From NCBI RefSeq assembly GCF_014805685.1, contig NC_060907.1, forward strand, positions 5,740,992-5,804,991: a stretch of 64,000 nt of DNA. The letters are read 5' to 3'. The first letter of the stretch is position 1; each line of letters begins with the position of its first letter. The DNA comes from Silurus meridionalis (taxonomy: Eukaryota; Chordata; Actinopteri; Siluriformes; Siluridae). Both the position numbers and the translations under genes were made by a program. Of the stretch, positions 37,849-51,340 are shown piece after piece. The notes beneath the pieces are model-generated. The model saw only the letters and a list, made by a program, of their open reading frames with translations, was not told the DNA's origin and did not search any database.

Positions 37849-37887
<39 letters not shown>

Positions 37888-38246
37888 CTTTCTCCACCAA
37901 ACTGAAAAAACAGTGCCTGAAAGCCGTTTCTCCTGCTGTACACGGCACGTCACGTCACGTCACAGATCATCGTCGTGCTCGAGAACACTTGATGAATGGC
38001 GTCTTGAGACATGGGGGGAGGTGCGGGTGGGAGGTGGTCACAAAGCAAAAATACTTCTGCGTAAATAGTGAGGAACTGAAAGAGGAACAAAGGAGATAAG
38101 GGGAGCGCTTATAGCTGGACACTGCAAGCTGATTCTCAGGTATGGAGGAGAACGGGGGGGGGGGGGATTTAGAAAGAGATGGAGTGATTGAAAAGAAAGA
38201 GAGAAAGAAAGAGAGGCGTTTGGTAAAAGGGGAGTCTTCTGTCCGT
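35285..38246 (-). other. ppp3r1: Presumed long 3' UTR of ppp3r1
   Basis: Lies directly after the ppp3r1 stop codon with no other gene. On the minus strand, overlapping AATAAA hexamers occur at 35285-35298, with more at 35359-35368, a plausible 3' end. It contains (AC)n at 37324-37375, 37561-37612 and 37849-37886, and (AT)n at 37755-37803. Extent is inferred from the poly(A) signals; mammalian PPP3R1 also has a long UTR. Confidence 0.5.
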
Positions 38247-38358
38247 TCACACGTCCACCACCATCTTTTTGTGAATGTCTAAACCGCCGACCACCTGGAA
38301 GACACAGGAGGATTGTCAGGGTTAGGAGCAAGATCCTGAAGCTCGTGGTCAGAAAAGG

Positions 38359-38415
<57 letters not shown>

Positions 38416-41400
38416 CTGATGTGATGAACGTGATCATAAATACGTTTAAACAAAGCTTTGAAAATTTGCTTATCGCTCAATACGTGTATATATTAAATAC
38501 AGACCCTGATCTGGATGAAGAAGTGTAAGGGAAGGAGGACTTTATCAGCTGATCTTCTAGCGTATTTATTATTATAATAATCTTTATTTTACGTGGCGCC
38601 TTTAATAGTTACATGTGAAAGTGATTCAAATCCCGAACCGCTTTACTCACCGCGCAGAACTCCTCGAAGGATATCCTGCCGTCTCCGTCCTTGTCGGCGT
38701 TGATGATGGTCTTGTCGACGATCTGCTGCAGCTGCGTGTCTTTCAGGTTGTTTCCCACCATCATCTTGAGCACCTGGAAAAGCTCGCCATTGGATATGTA
38801 ACCGTCCTTGTCCATGTCATAGATCCGGAACGCAACTGCACGTGAAGGAAGCAAAAAAAAAAAAAAAAAAAAAGAATACATTTGTAGGAATCGATACTGT
38901 GATCGTTTAGAGACAAGGTTATTAGTAAAGTCAGGTACTGATGTAGGTGATGTGAGGAGGTTATCGCTCGTCTGCCTTCACATGCAAATGAACTTGAGTA
39001 ACATCCAATTCTCAATCCACAGGGTTTAATTATGATGTTGGCTCTTTGCAGCTATAACAGCATCAATTCTTCTGGGAAGTCTTTCCACAAGGTTTACTAG
39101 TGTGTTCATGGGAATTTTTGACCGTTCCTCCAGAAGCTCATTTGTGAGGTCAGACACTGAGTTTGGACGAGAAGACCTGGATCGCAGTCTCCGCTCTAAT
39201 TCATCCCAAAGGTGTTCTATCAGGTTGAGGTCAGGACTGCAGGCCAGTCAAGTTCTTCCACACCAAACTTACTCATCCAGGTCTGGCACTGGTGAGCAGT
39301 CGTGTTGGAACAGGAACGGGTCGTCCCCAAACTGTTCCCACAAAGAGCATAAAAATTGTGTCTTATGCTGAAGTATTAAGAGTTCTTTTACTGGAACTAA
39401 GGAGCATAAAACCCAACTCCTGAAAAACAACCCCACATCATAATCCCCTTAACCAAACTTTACACTTGGCACAATGCAGTCAGAGAAGAACCGGTCCAGA
39501 CAGTGAAGCGTCCCTCCCGAGGACACGTCTCCACTGCTCTAGAGTCCAGTGGGGGCGTGTTTTACACCACTGCATCCGATGCTTTGCATTGCACTTGGTG
39601 ATGTACGGCTTGGATGCAGTTGCTCGACCATGGAAACCCGTTCCATGAAGCTAATCTGAAGGCCACATAAATTGATTGAAAGTTGGTGACCCCTGTGCAC
39701 TACGTGTCTCAGCATCCGCTGGCCCGATCTGTGATTTTACGTGGTCGAACACTTCGTGGCTGAGTTGCTGTCGTTCCTAATCGATTCCACTTTTTTTTTT
39801 AACACCACTAACAGTCGACTGTGGAATATTTAGTAGTTTCACGACTGGACTGATTGCACAGCAGGCATCCTGTAACGGTACCACGCTGGAATTCACTGAG
39901 CTCCTGAGAGCAACTCTTTCTTTCACTAATGTTTGTAAAAGCGGTCTGCATGCCCAGGTGATGATTTTATACACCTGTAACCATGGAAGTGATTGGAACA
40001 CCTGAATCCAATGATTTGGATGGGATATAATGTATGTAAGGCATATCATCATGGAGCTTTGAGCACATTGTCATGCTGGAACAGGTTTGGGTCTCATAGA
40101 AAATGTTCCAACCCTGTTCCAACATCACAGTGCTGCTGTGTACAAAGTGATTTCCAGAATGATGTGGTGTGTTGAGTTGAAGGAGAAATATCTCTAGTCC
40201 TCTAGTGTATTTTAAATGTACAACATCTCTAAAATCTGTAAAATAGAAACACATGAGACAGAATTTTGGACTATAAGCATTAGAAGTGTTTCACTCACAG
40301 CGCAGTTTCTGCTCCTTGTCACCTTTGACGCTGAACTGAGACACGCCCTCGATGAACTCTGAAGAGAAACACAGAGAGGAAGGAAGAAAGTTTCTGGTAA
40401 TTGACTTCTTTAAAAAAAAAAAAAATCACTGAATAATTGAATTATTTCCACGTTCTTACACTTTACGGACAAAAGTATTGGAACACCTGACTCATGGTTC
40501 TTCTCCAAACTGTTAACACAACGTTGGAGGCACACAATTGTATAAGACGTCTTTGGATGCGATAGTGTTAAATTTTTCATTCAATTAAACTAGAAGACCC
40601 AAACCTTCTCCAGCATCACAAAGCCATGAAGCCATGCACAAAGCCATGAAGATGTGCTTTACATGGGTTGGACTGGAAGATCTCCAAATCCTATTAAACA
40701 ATGAATGTAAACCGTGACTGCACCCCAGGTCTCCTCACCTCACCTACATCTGTACCTGACTTTACTAACACCCATGTGGCTGAATGAATCTCACAAATCT
40801 CCACAAAATTTAGTGGAACATCGTTCCAGAAGAGTGGAGTTTAGAAAAAGAAGCACATATCAATCTTATGCTCAGGTGTCCACAAACTTTTGTCCATATA
40901 GACTTGCATTATAAGGTATGTGTATAGGTTGAATATAAGGTTATATTTTGTGAAATTTGTACAAAAAGTAATAAAATCCCAGTCATGTAAGTGCTGCCAC
41001 CATGTGTCTTGAATAGTGTATTACATCCTATGCAAAAACAGACAGCTACATGAAGTTACTACAACTAATGTAGTCTGCCGCCCCTAAAAACATCAGTTTA
41101 TCGCATAAAGATGATCTCGTGTTAAGACCTAAAAATTGACCAAAAATCTCACCTTTGAAGTCGACCTCGCCGTTGCCGTCCGTGTCGAATATGTCGATGA
41201 CTCGTTGAACCAGAGGGTTCTGCTGGAGCTCGGGCAAGGACATGAACTCTTCCACACTCAGAGATCCCGAGTTATCCAGGTCGAGTTTCTTAAACCTCTT
41301 GCCTAGTCTCTTAATCTCATCAGCGTCGACTGAAATAGAGAGAGAGAGAGACGCAAAGAGTTCGGCGAGGGCGCGACAAAACAAAACATCGGATTGCACG

Positions 41401-43404
41401 AATATTACAGATGAATCCTGATTTATACTCAAACACCTTTATAATGCTGCATGGGAAATATCAGGAGTCTGTAACCTTTCGAGTGCAATGTTGCTCCATT
41501 ATATACGTATGATTAAACGCATCCACACGGTAACACCTACTGGTATACATACACCTACACCTAGGCCACTGTTATTACAGCCGGATACGTTCCGGTTTCA
41601 TCAGTGCAGTTTCGCAGATTGTACAGTATCACTCACACTCAGGTCGCTTATTCATCACACACACACACTTCACAAAAATCAGCTCCTGAACTGAAAACGA
41701 AGAGGCAGAAAAAGTGAGAATAAAAAAAAACTACAGTAGCTGATTCACCAAAACGTACGCACAAGAACCTAAAGAACGATACAATCACGCACACTAACTT
41801 GAAGCCTCTCTTAAGCTTATTGTGATCTTACCTGCTTCCTGCCTGGTAGCAGCAGCCATATCTTTGTAGGAACTGAGCACATTACTAGCCTAAAGCTGAA
41901 ACCGAGTCCCCGCCCCCACAACAGGCTTGTTAAGCTCCCACACATGCGAGATGGACGGACACACGCACACCTTTAGTAGTCAGTCCACTCGTTACGGGAC
42001 TGTACTATTGGGGACATTTCTCGACAACATAACCAACGAGAGCAGAGATGAACCTTCGTCTGCTGTGTTTTGTTTAATAGTAAACTTGTAAATAAAACCA
42101 GGCCTCAAGAGATCAATAGTCGAGGTTTTTTGTGTGTTTGACCTGAACATAAAAAGAAGGTGTGAGTCATTACCTAAGGCTTGGTGGGTTTGACCAGCAA
42201 AAACAATTCACTAAATTCGTTTAAAAAAAATTTATATAAATAAATGAATTTAAAATAACACAGGCATCGCAATTGCTCCGCCCCCAATGTCTCCGCCCTC
42301 CCACCACAATTCCCCACACCATACAAATCTTTCACAACCTTCCGTAAAAAAGGTTTTAGGTTGAACGCACTAAATAATCATTGCAAATCTGCATGAATTG
42401 AAGTATTTACCGTAATTTCCGGACTATAAAGCGCACCCATATACAAGCCACACCCACTAAATTTGACAAATATTTTTATTTTGAACATAAATAAGCCGCA
42501 CCTGTCTATAACCTGTCTACACTAATAAACTTTACACAGGCTTTAACGAAAGACACATTACACACAGAGTAACGGGTGAAATATGTTGCGCTTCCTTTAG
42601 GAGCATAGCGGTATTTTGGGAATAGCCTGGCACCGCATTTTTCCGGTATTACTGCGTGTGTTCAAGACAAGGATTATGTGCTCATTATTTTCTGATGCTG
42701 ATTTCTAAGTTTCTTTGACTAACCCGTAACGCTGTTGCCAAGAAAAATAAAAAAGCACGAGTTTTGGAAACCTGTCTGTGCTTATATGATTTCTGTTGTA
42801 ACTGGAGTTAGTGAGCTCTCCCTTCACCCAGACTCAACACGCTGCAACGGCTTGTATCTAAACAGTAGCCGACCAAGAAAGTCATTGTTCACTGTCTTCC
42901 TCCTTCCTTTCACAACTATTTCTCTCGGGAGTTCGTCATTGTTTAAGCCGCGGGGTTTAAAGCGTAGGAAAAAAGTAGCGGCTTATAGTCCGAAAAATAC
43001 GGTAAACATATCCTGTATATTAAACTAAATAAATGAAATGGGCGAGGGTGGTTGCGCTGCAGGGGGCGCTCAATGGCACCTAGTTTGCCTATGCCCAGTA
43101 ACGGTGCTGTGGTGTTGTTTGAAAGCAATGACGTTGTTTCAACGGTTATAACAGGGTTGTGTATCTCTATTACCTTTAATACACGTCGGCTATCGGTTTC
43201 TAATTCCTGCTTATAACCCGGGAAAGAATGCGATCATGGACCCAGTGTTTTTTTTTAACTCCAGGAGTCAAACATACAGAAGGAAATTTCATTAGATGCA
43301 TAATTAATCAAATGTCCAATGTACATCTTTAATCGCCCTGTTTAATAATAAAGAGGCACCGATAGCAACAGTCATTCTCAAACACCACCAGCTTTCTGTG
43401 TGCG

Positions 43405-43463
<59 letters not shown>

Positions 43464-43478
43464 ATGACAACAAAGAAG

Positions 43479-43576
<98 letters not shown>

Positions 43577-43975
43577 TGCAAGAGTATCCCGACAGGTCTT
43601 GTGTACGTTTGTGTCTAAGTGAAAAAAGCGATATGCACAATAAAAGATCTTCATACGAGTGTGTGGGTGAGCAGGTTTGTTTGAGTGTGTGCATGTGTGT
43701 GTGTATGAGGTCCGTCGTCTTAGGTGTTAATGTAGCGCTACAAAATACAGGTCTGTGTTTCAACAATACATAAATATCCAGACAGTTCCTTAAGATCTGA
43801 GAGAACATTCCTGCTTTGTCCTGTTCCAGTGCTCTATGAGCAGCTCACAGCACAGTGATGTAACCACCCAACTTCATTAACTATTTATAAACTGGGGACT
43901 GACCCCAATACCACCAACGCCTACAGATATCAGGGAAACTTCACCCACTATACGACACCATGCTGAATCTAAACA

Positions 43976-44049
<74 letters not shown>

Positions 44050-45820
44050 TTGCCATGCTGATTTCAGTCTCAGGGACATTTATTTAGTGTTACAAATTCC
44101 AGTAAGGCTAGTAGACACATATCCACCCAAGATACAGACAAAAGTATTGGTACACCTGATTTTTCCAGCATAGGTGGTTCTTACAGTTAGAGGCTCAAAA
44201 TGGGTCACTTAAACTAGGAGACCCAAACCTGTTCCAGCATGACAATGCCCCAGATCCATGAAGATCTGTTTTACATCAACATTAATTTTATATATTACAT
44301 TTTCAAAAACTTTCCCCTTATAAATATCTCTGGGTCTTGAGGAAACGCCTCATTGTTGCCCCTAGCAACAAGGAAACTTATGTCAAATAAAGACCGAATT
44401 GACTGTGTGTGTGTGTGTGTGTGTGTGTGTATCCTCATGCATGACTTTATTGTGTGCGCGCGCACGCGCGTATCCTCATGCATGACTTTATTTTGTGTGT
44501 TTGTGTGTGTGTGTGTGTGTGCGCGTGCGCGTGCGTATCCTCATGCATGACTTTAGTGTGTGTGTGTGTGTTGCTTGCCGAACCCTACACATCTAACAGA
44601 GACATATGTCATGCAGCTTTCATAACAGCTCTTTACTCGCTCATCCTCTCCTCTCCTCTCCTCTTTCTTCCCCCCCCTCTCTCTTACACAGAGTTCTGTG
44701 CAGTGGAAACGCTGGCGACTCCCGGACAGACAGCTGACGCTCCGTCACGGGAACGATGTAACAGCTCTGAGGCCGAAGCTGCTAATTGCGGGAGGATTAT
44801 GGGATGCCGTTAAAGTTGCTAAGCGCCCGGTTGAACAACAGTTGGCTCAATTTTACGCCGGCCGGCTTGTAATCACTCTGTTAACGTGATGTGCTGTTAA
44901 TTACTCTGACCTGCTCTGGAGAACACGAGAGACAACAAGAACAGGAGGAGACCAGACAGAGAGATAGAGACCGGACAGACAGAAACACAGTAAGGGAAAG
45001 AGAGCGAGAGAGACAGAGGAAAAAAAAAAGAGAGAGAGACAGAAATAATGAGAGAACTAGAGAGACAAAGAGAGAGTGAGAGAGAAACAATCAGAAAGGG
45101 AAATAGAGAGACGAAAGAAAGAAGGAGAGAAAGAGACAGAGTAAAGCAACATTTGAAACTTAAAACTTGATAGTGAGAGGGAAACAGAGACAAATAAAGA
45201 GAGAGAGACAGACAGACAGAAACAAGTAGGGGGGAAATAGAGAGAGAAAGAAAGAGTGTGTCAGACAGAAATAGTGAGAGGGGGAAATAGAGAGAGAAAG
45301 AAAGAAAGAACGCGTGATTGAGAAAGAGCGAGACAGATCAGCGCTGTTTGATCCAGTTGCCATGGAGATGTTTTAAGAACAAAACACGGATCATGGGTAG
45401 TGTAGTTCCTCACGTCTGGGAAGGGAATACATATGGATGTGAACAGACACACACACGTGCGCGCACTCACACCCACACCCACACCCACACACACACACAG
45501 CCAAGCCTTACCAGACCCTGTGCTAACCTGTGTACTGCATTCTCCAACAAACATTCAAGCATGCTCGCACACACACACACACAGACACACACACACTTTA
45601 TTACTGCTTCAGAGACCAACAAAACAGCAAACCAATAAAACACACATTTGAATGTCTCTCTCTCTCTCTCTTTCTTTCGCTCACTCTCTTACAAACACAC
45701 ACATATGTACACACACTAAAAATAAGCAAGGCTGCCCCTCATGTCTGACCTTTAGCAGTCAGGAGGCATTTACAGCAGCACGCCTCCGTCACTCAGCTCA
45801 TCATACTGGTCTAGGATCAG

Positions 45821-45906
<86 letters not shown>

Positions 45907-48900
45907 TAAAACTACATCTGCAATATCGCTATGTGAGCTCCGTTAGACCCGAGATCGTTGACCTGTTCCTGCACAGATGTAAACCGAGTCACTCGGTTAG
46001 ATTTAAGACCCCTGCGCAGTCTGATCGTAAACTCCACTTTCGCTAAAAACCCGTCGTAAAATTGACACCTATCCGAGAGCTCGTGCCCGGGCCTGTTTCT
46101 ATGGCAACAGCTGTAATCGTTAGCTAACTCATTACCTCTGTGCCTTCGCTCTTTCCAATTATAAACGGAAAAAAAAAAAAAAATGCAGGACGAGAGGAAA
46201 TGTAGCCTGCGTGGCTTTATTGAATTCTCGAAGCTGATCGGGTCAGTACGGTTTGGATACTCAGCCGATCTAACACACGATCGTTTCCATAGTAACGGAT
46301 GATTCACAGGGACTTGCCCTGTCATCTGGGGGAATGTGGGAAATATTCCAAATTGCAAAGGTACCGTAAATTTATACAAATTGATAGGAATTAACTAGAC
46401 ATTTGTGGAAATTAAAAAAAATGTTGTGCAATAACATCTCGTGCAGTTTGTTTGTGATTGAGGCCTCAGTAGACCTGCAGTAAATGTGCCGTGTGCATGT
46501 GATTGATGAATGTGCAGGTAGAAATTCAACTAAAGTTGCATTAAATCTGGTTGTTTTAAACCAAAATTACCCTGCAGGACCTTCTTTTGGTCAACTACAT
46601 TTAAGTTCCCTGTTATAGGCTCACTTGCAATTTTGTAAATTCCCAATTTTTATTCCCATGGAGAACCTTGATAATGCCTGGAAATTTGCAACCTTACTTA
46701 AGATCACGTTAAAAAAAAGGGGGTTGGTTTTTTTTATACTCACAGTGCGAGCACATCTCCAAGGGGTAACTTGCTTCATTTCCCTGAAAAGAGAACAAAT
46801 ACATTTTTTAAAAAGTGCATTCTGAGATGATTTCTGAACACCAGCTTGCACACTTCTCCAAGAAAAGCCTTTCTGGTGAGTGCCCTCATTCAAGACCACT
46901 AAAAGCAAAATGGGACACCTCCCTAGAGGACATTGGGACGAGGCAGGAAACTCTTCAGGCGTGGCTACCTCGGTTCATCTTACTGAATAAACAGAATTTA
47001 TTTCTCCCTTTATTTTTATTTGATAATTTTCCCAATACTGGAGGTTAGAGGTAGGACAGGAAGTGATGTCATAGGGTTCTGTGACTCTGAGCACCTGCTG
47101 TTCTGTTGTTACCTCGAGTAAGAGTGTGCTAACAGGGTCGACCCGATGACTGCAGTGATATTCTTAAAATCGCATTACGATATCGGTGTCGGATGGTCAA
47201 ATTACAGACAACAGAATTATGGGAGGCAGAGGGTTCAATAAAATGTGATTGCACATCGCAAATCCGACGTGCGTGCGCGTTTGTCATGGGTATGCACGTT
47301 TTATTATGCGTGAGAAAAAGCACAGCGTTTCACCAGAGTGAGAAAATTAGGCTGCAGAAATGAGGAGACAGATGGTAAAGAAAAGAGAGAGAAAGAGAAA
47401 AAAAGAGGGAAGGAGAGAGCAGGGAGAAGAAGAAAAAGGTAAGAGGGGAAAAAGGAGAGGTAGAAAGAGAGCGTGACAGAGAGAGAAGGTGCAGAGGTAT
47501 AGAGTGATGAGAGACAGTGTTGTGAGAGATAGAACAAAAAGGAAAGAAAGGCAGAGAGAAAAAGAGAGAGACAGAGATGGAGGTGTTTGTGGATTTTGAG
47601 AAGACTGATTATTCCGTCGCTCTGCACGCTGGAGTCGTTTATAATAAAGACAGCACAGCCTCCACTCCCACTCTCTCTCTCTCTCTCTCTCTCTTCATTC
47701 CTCTCTTTAAATCCCTCTCTCCATCTCACCTCTTTCCAAACATTAGGACAATTACAGAGTTAGATACTGACTTAAGACTTCCATCCTTTTCTATCTATTA
47801 TAACATCTTGGGCCACTGGAAAGTAAACACTATACTAGTATACTATACTATACTGACTCAGTGCTCTCCTCTGAGCGTGTAGAGCTGCAGCAGTCAGAAC
47901 AGACACAGGCGCAAACTGTCATTAAGTTCCACATCGCAATAATTCTAGAAACATTTGAGAATTTCCGGGCGATATTTTATAAAGTAGTTCATACTGAAAA
48001 GCTCTGACGGTTAAACTATCACTCAGCCACTTCTCAAAACATTACATAACAAGCAGCCAGCTCACAAAAAAATATACTTTGCAGCAGCCACCAGGCCGCA
48101 GGCAGAGGAAAAGAAACCAGAAAACAGACAAAAGAGGACAGGAAGTAAACAGAAAAGTGCAATTTAAAAAAAACAAAATAAAAAAACACTAATTGGACAT
48201 TTCTGTAATGACAAATATATAAAAATACATAAATAAAATAACATAAAAAATAGCTGCATCCAGATTTTTTTTTTTATTATTTTGAAAAATTATTTATAAA
48301 CCATGATTTATTTTAAATAAATGTTTAACTATAATTTGTAAATATTGAATATACAAAAAAAATTATTCTTTATAAACGATCTAAATGGAATCGGAAAACT
48401 TGATGCAGAATTTTTGTAGAGATTTAAAATCTTTTTTTTCACCCGTCATTGATTATTGTCCTTAACGTGTTTTTCTGTCTTTACATAACGAATAGAAAAC
48501 GTAAACACTCCTTATCAGAAATTAAAAAGGCGCTCGCTTTCACCTCTGTGAGTCGCAAACTGTAACAAGGTCGAGTCTGACTTCAATCAGAAAAATGTCT
48601 GTTTATAGAGAAAAGAAAAACACGAACGTTTTTAATACAAGAGGAGAAGGAGTATGGGACTTTAGTGAGTGTGTGCAGGTGAGTGTGAGTGTGTGCGGGT
48701 GGAGGTGAGTGTTGAGAGGAGTGAGTGTGTGTGTGTGGGGAAGCGTGTTCAGGTGAGGAGAAGCAGGTATGGGTGGAAATTGGCATCCATGAGCAGGAGT
48801 GTGTAAAGGTAGAAGGTGGAGACGAGCGCGTGAGGGTGAAGATGAGTGCACGCAGATGGAGATGAGCGTGTGAAAGTGGAGAGGAGTGTGTGAAGGTGGA

Positions 48901-49296
48901 GACGAGCGTGTGAGGGTGGAGATGAGCGCGTGAGGGTGGAGACGAGCACGTGAGGGTGGAGATGAGCCTGGACAGCAGTGTAAACAAACATGTTTGCTTG
49001 TTTAATGGTTCTACAATGACAGAAAATAAACATTGATGCTAACATTAGTGCAGCCAAAGCAACCAGTGCTATTTTGACACCAAATTAACTGGAAGGAGAG
49101 TTTAGGATTACCTCATTGGGGGGGGTAAAAGGTCTCGAGCGAGGGAACAGACGGGGCAAAAGAAGGAAGACACAACTTTACGTTCCACAAAGAGAAACCA
49201 ACACGTCTGACACGTCTACTTCCAAACACCAGCGGACTTTAAAGTCTAACGTTTCCTCTGTCCTCTCTGGTTTCTATTCTTTCATCCAATACGGAG

Positions 49297-49362
<66 letters not shown>

Positions 49363-50437
49363 CCTGACGAGACATGAAGCAAGTGACAGATTTCAAATGT
49401 CACTTTAAAGGCTTTAAAGATGCTGCTCTGCTCTCGCTGTGTGAAAAGGTCAGAACAACCCCCACCCCCTCTACCTGCACCCTCACCCCCTCACCACTCA
49501 GCACAACATTACCATCAAGTGGTTACCGTAGCAACAGCAACGCTATGCACAGCTACAGCCCACGGGCTATACCCAGAAGAAATTTTTTTTTTTTATTCGA
49601 TACGATAGAAATTCAATGCACGCTCCCACCTACATCTCACGATCAACACTACACGTGCTTGTTGTCAGGGGGCGTGGCCATGCATCTCATTAATAGGTCA
49701 CATGAACATAATTCACTTTACATCTCAATAACTTACAGACATAGCGGTGTATGATTCTACATTGTCTACAATAATATCGTAATTGATGTTTTAACGAGGT
49801 GCGTTTTGACGTTATTAAGTTTATCACAACACCGTACGTTCTTTCAGTCCATTCACAGAATATGAAGAATATAAACAATGTTAGCTCAGCTGACTTCCAC
49901 AGCAGACTTTCAGGAAGCAGCACGGAAACAAACTACGTAAAATACGGTCTAATCATCGCTAGCGATAAAAGAAATAATAATTTAGAGATATCATTTGTTT
50001 TGGTCAATATCGGACACCCCTACACAGAAGTGCTATTTCTTTCATGTCTGTATTTAATGACTTTGTATTTTAAATCTCATAATGAAAGAATTGAGCATCT
50101 GTGAAAGAATAATATTTCAGATGACTTTAAAAATCTATAATAAATTGAGTCGTTAATGTCAGCTCGTGTGGATATAAGTGAGCGAGTTGGGCAAAACTCT
50201 GTGCTAAAATCAGCCGATCGTACGATACAAATGAGCAGCGATCGAGATTAAACATCACGTCGCTTATGGATACGATTCGTGTTCTACCGGTCTGGTTTCC
50301 TGAAGATCTGTACAGGTGCTCTGATTAACCTGGATCTGTGACCTCCATAGAGAATACGCCTCTATTTGTAGAATAATGGGATGTTAAATAGGCTACAGAG
50401 CCTGAATGAGATAAAGAATCCCAGCTGGCCTATTTCT

Positions 50438-50494
<57 letters not shown>

Positions 50495-50934
50495 GATAAG
50501 AGTCTTCCAGAACGTTTTGATCTGTAAAGTTTGGAAGGAGATGGTGGGCTGTGCACCGAGGACCAGCAGAATGAAAAGCACCATAAATAGACGGAGCCTC
50601 GTTTACGGCGAGAGAAGAGGAAGCGTGCGGAGCAGCAGCAGCGATGGCCTACATTAACGTTAACACACACGGACCCTCAGCCCTGACCGCACTCAGCGTC
50701 TACTGACTCGCCCATGAGTACCGGATCTGCTTCTGAATCCGCTCAACGCCGTTACTGATCAAACCTTAAAAAAAAACAACAACTGCTGATTCCACAATAA
50801 AGATCTCTGATACGTCGACAGTGACGCAATTTACGTTCTGTCAACCCCTCTACATCCGTCTCCATGGAAACATTCAGCGTCTTCATTAAAACATTTCAAT
50901 AGCTGTATTCATAGAGCAAGAGAAAGATTTCCAA

Positions 50935-50979
<45 letters not shown>

Positions 50980-51003
50980 CAGACATAGAGGATGATACTG
51001 TAT

Positions 51004-51057
<54 letters not shown>

Positions 51058-51067
51058 TATTCTGTAT

Positions 51068-51105
<38 letters not shown>

Positions 51106-51132
51106 GAGACAGAGGATGATACTGTATGATAC

Positions 51133-51187
<55 letters not shown>

Positions 51188-51228
51188 TTCCAGATAGAGA
51201 CAGAGGATAATACTGTATGATAAGATAA

Positions 51229-51259
<31 letters not shown>

Positions 51260-51302
51260 TATAGATATATAGATACTGTATGATAGATAGATGTATAGAT
51301 GT

Positions 51303-51340
<38 letters not shown>

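Noticed and set aside
39102..39371. Plus-strand ORF with Ser/Arg-rich sequence in the ppp3r1 intron
   Set aside because: It is the antisense reading of a degenerate Tc1-like transposase gene.
41046..41432. Minus-strand ORF of 128 codons with EF-hand sequence taken as a gene
   Set aside because: It reads through both splice sites of ppp3r1 exon 3; the outer residues are intron.
43304..43808. Minus-strand ORFs with long IY and TH runs
   Set aside because: Pure products of AT and GT microsatellites.
45912..46379. 155-codon minus-strand ORF in the ppp3r1 intron
   Set aside because: No recognisable domain, contains a poly-A derived Phe run, and lies in an intron next to a CA repeat.
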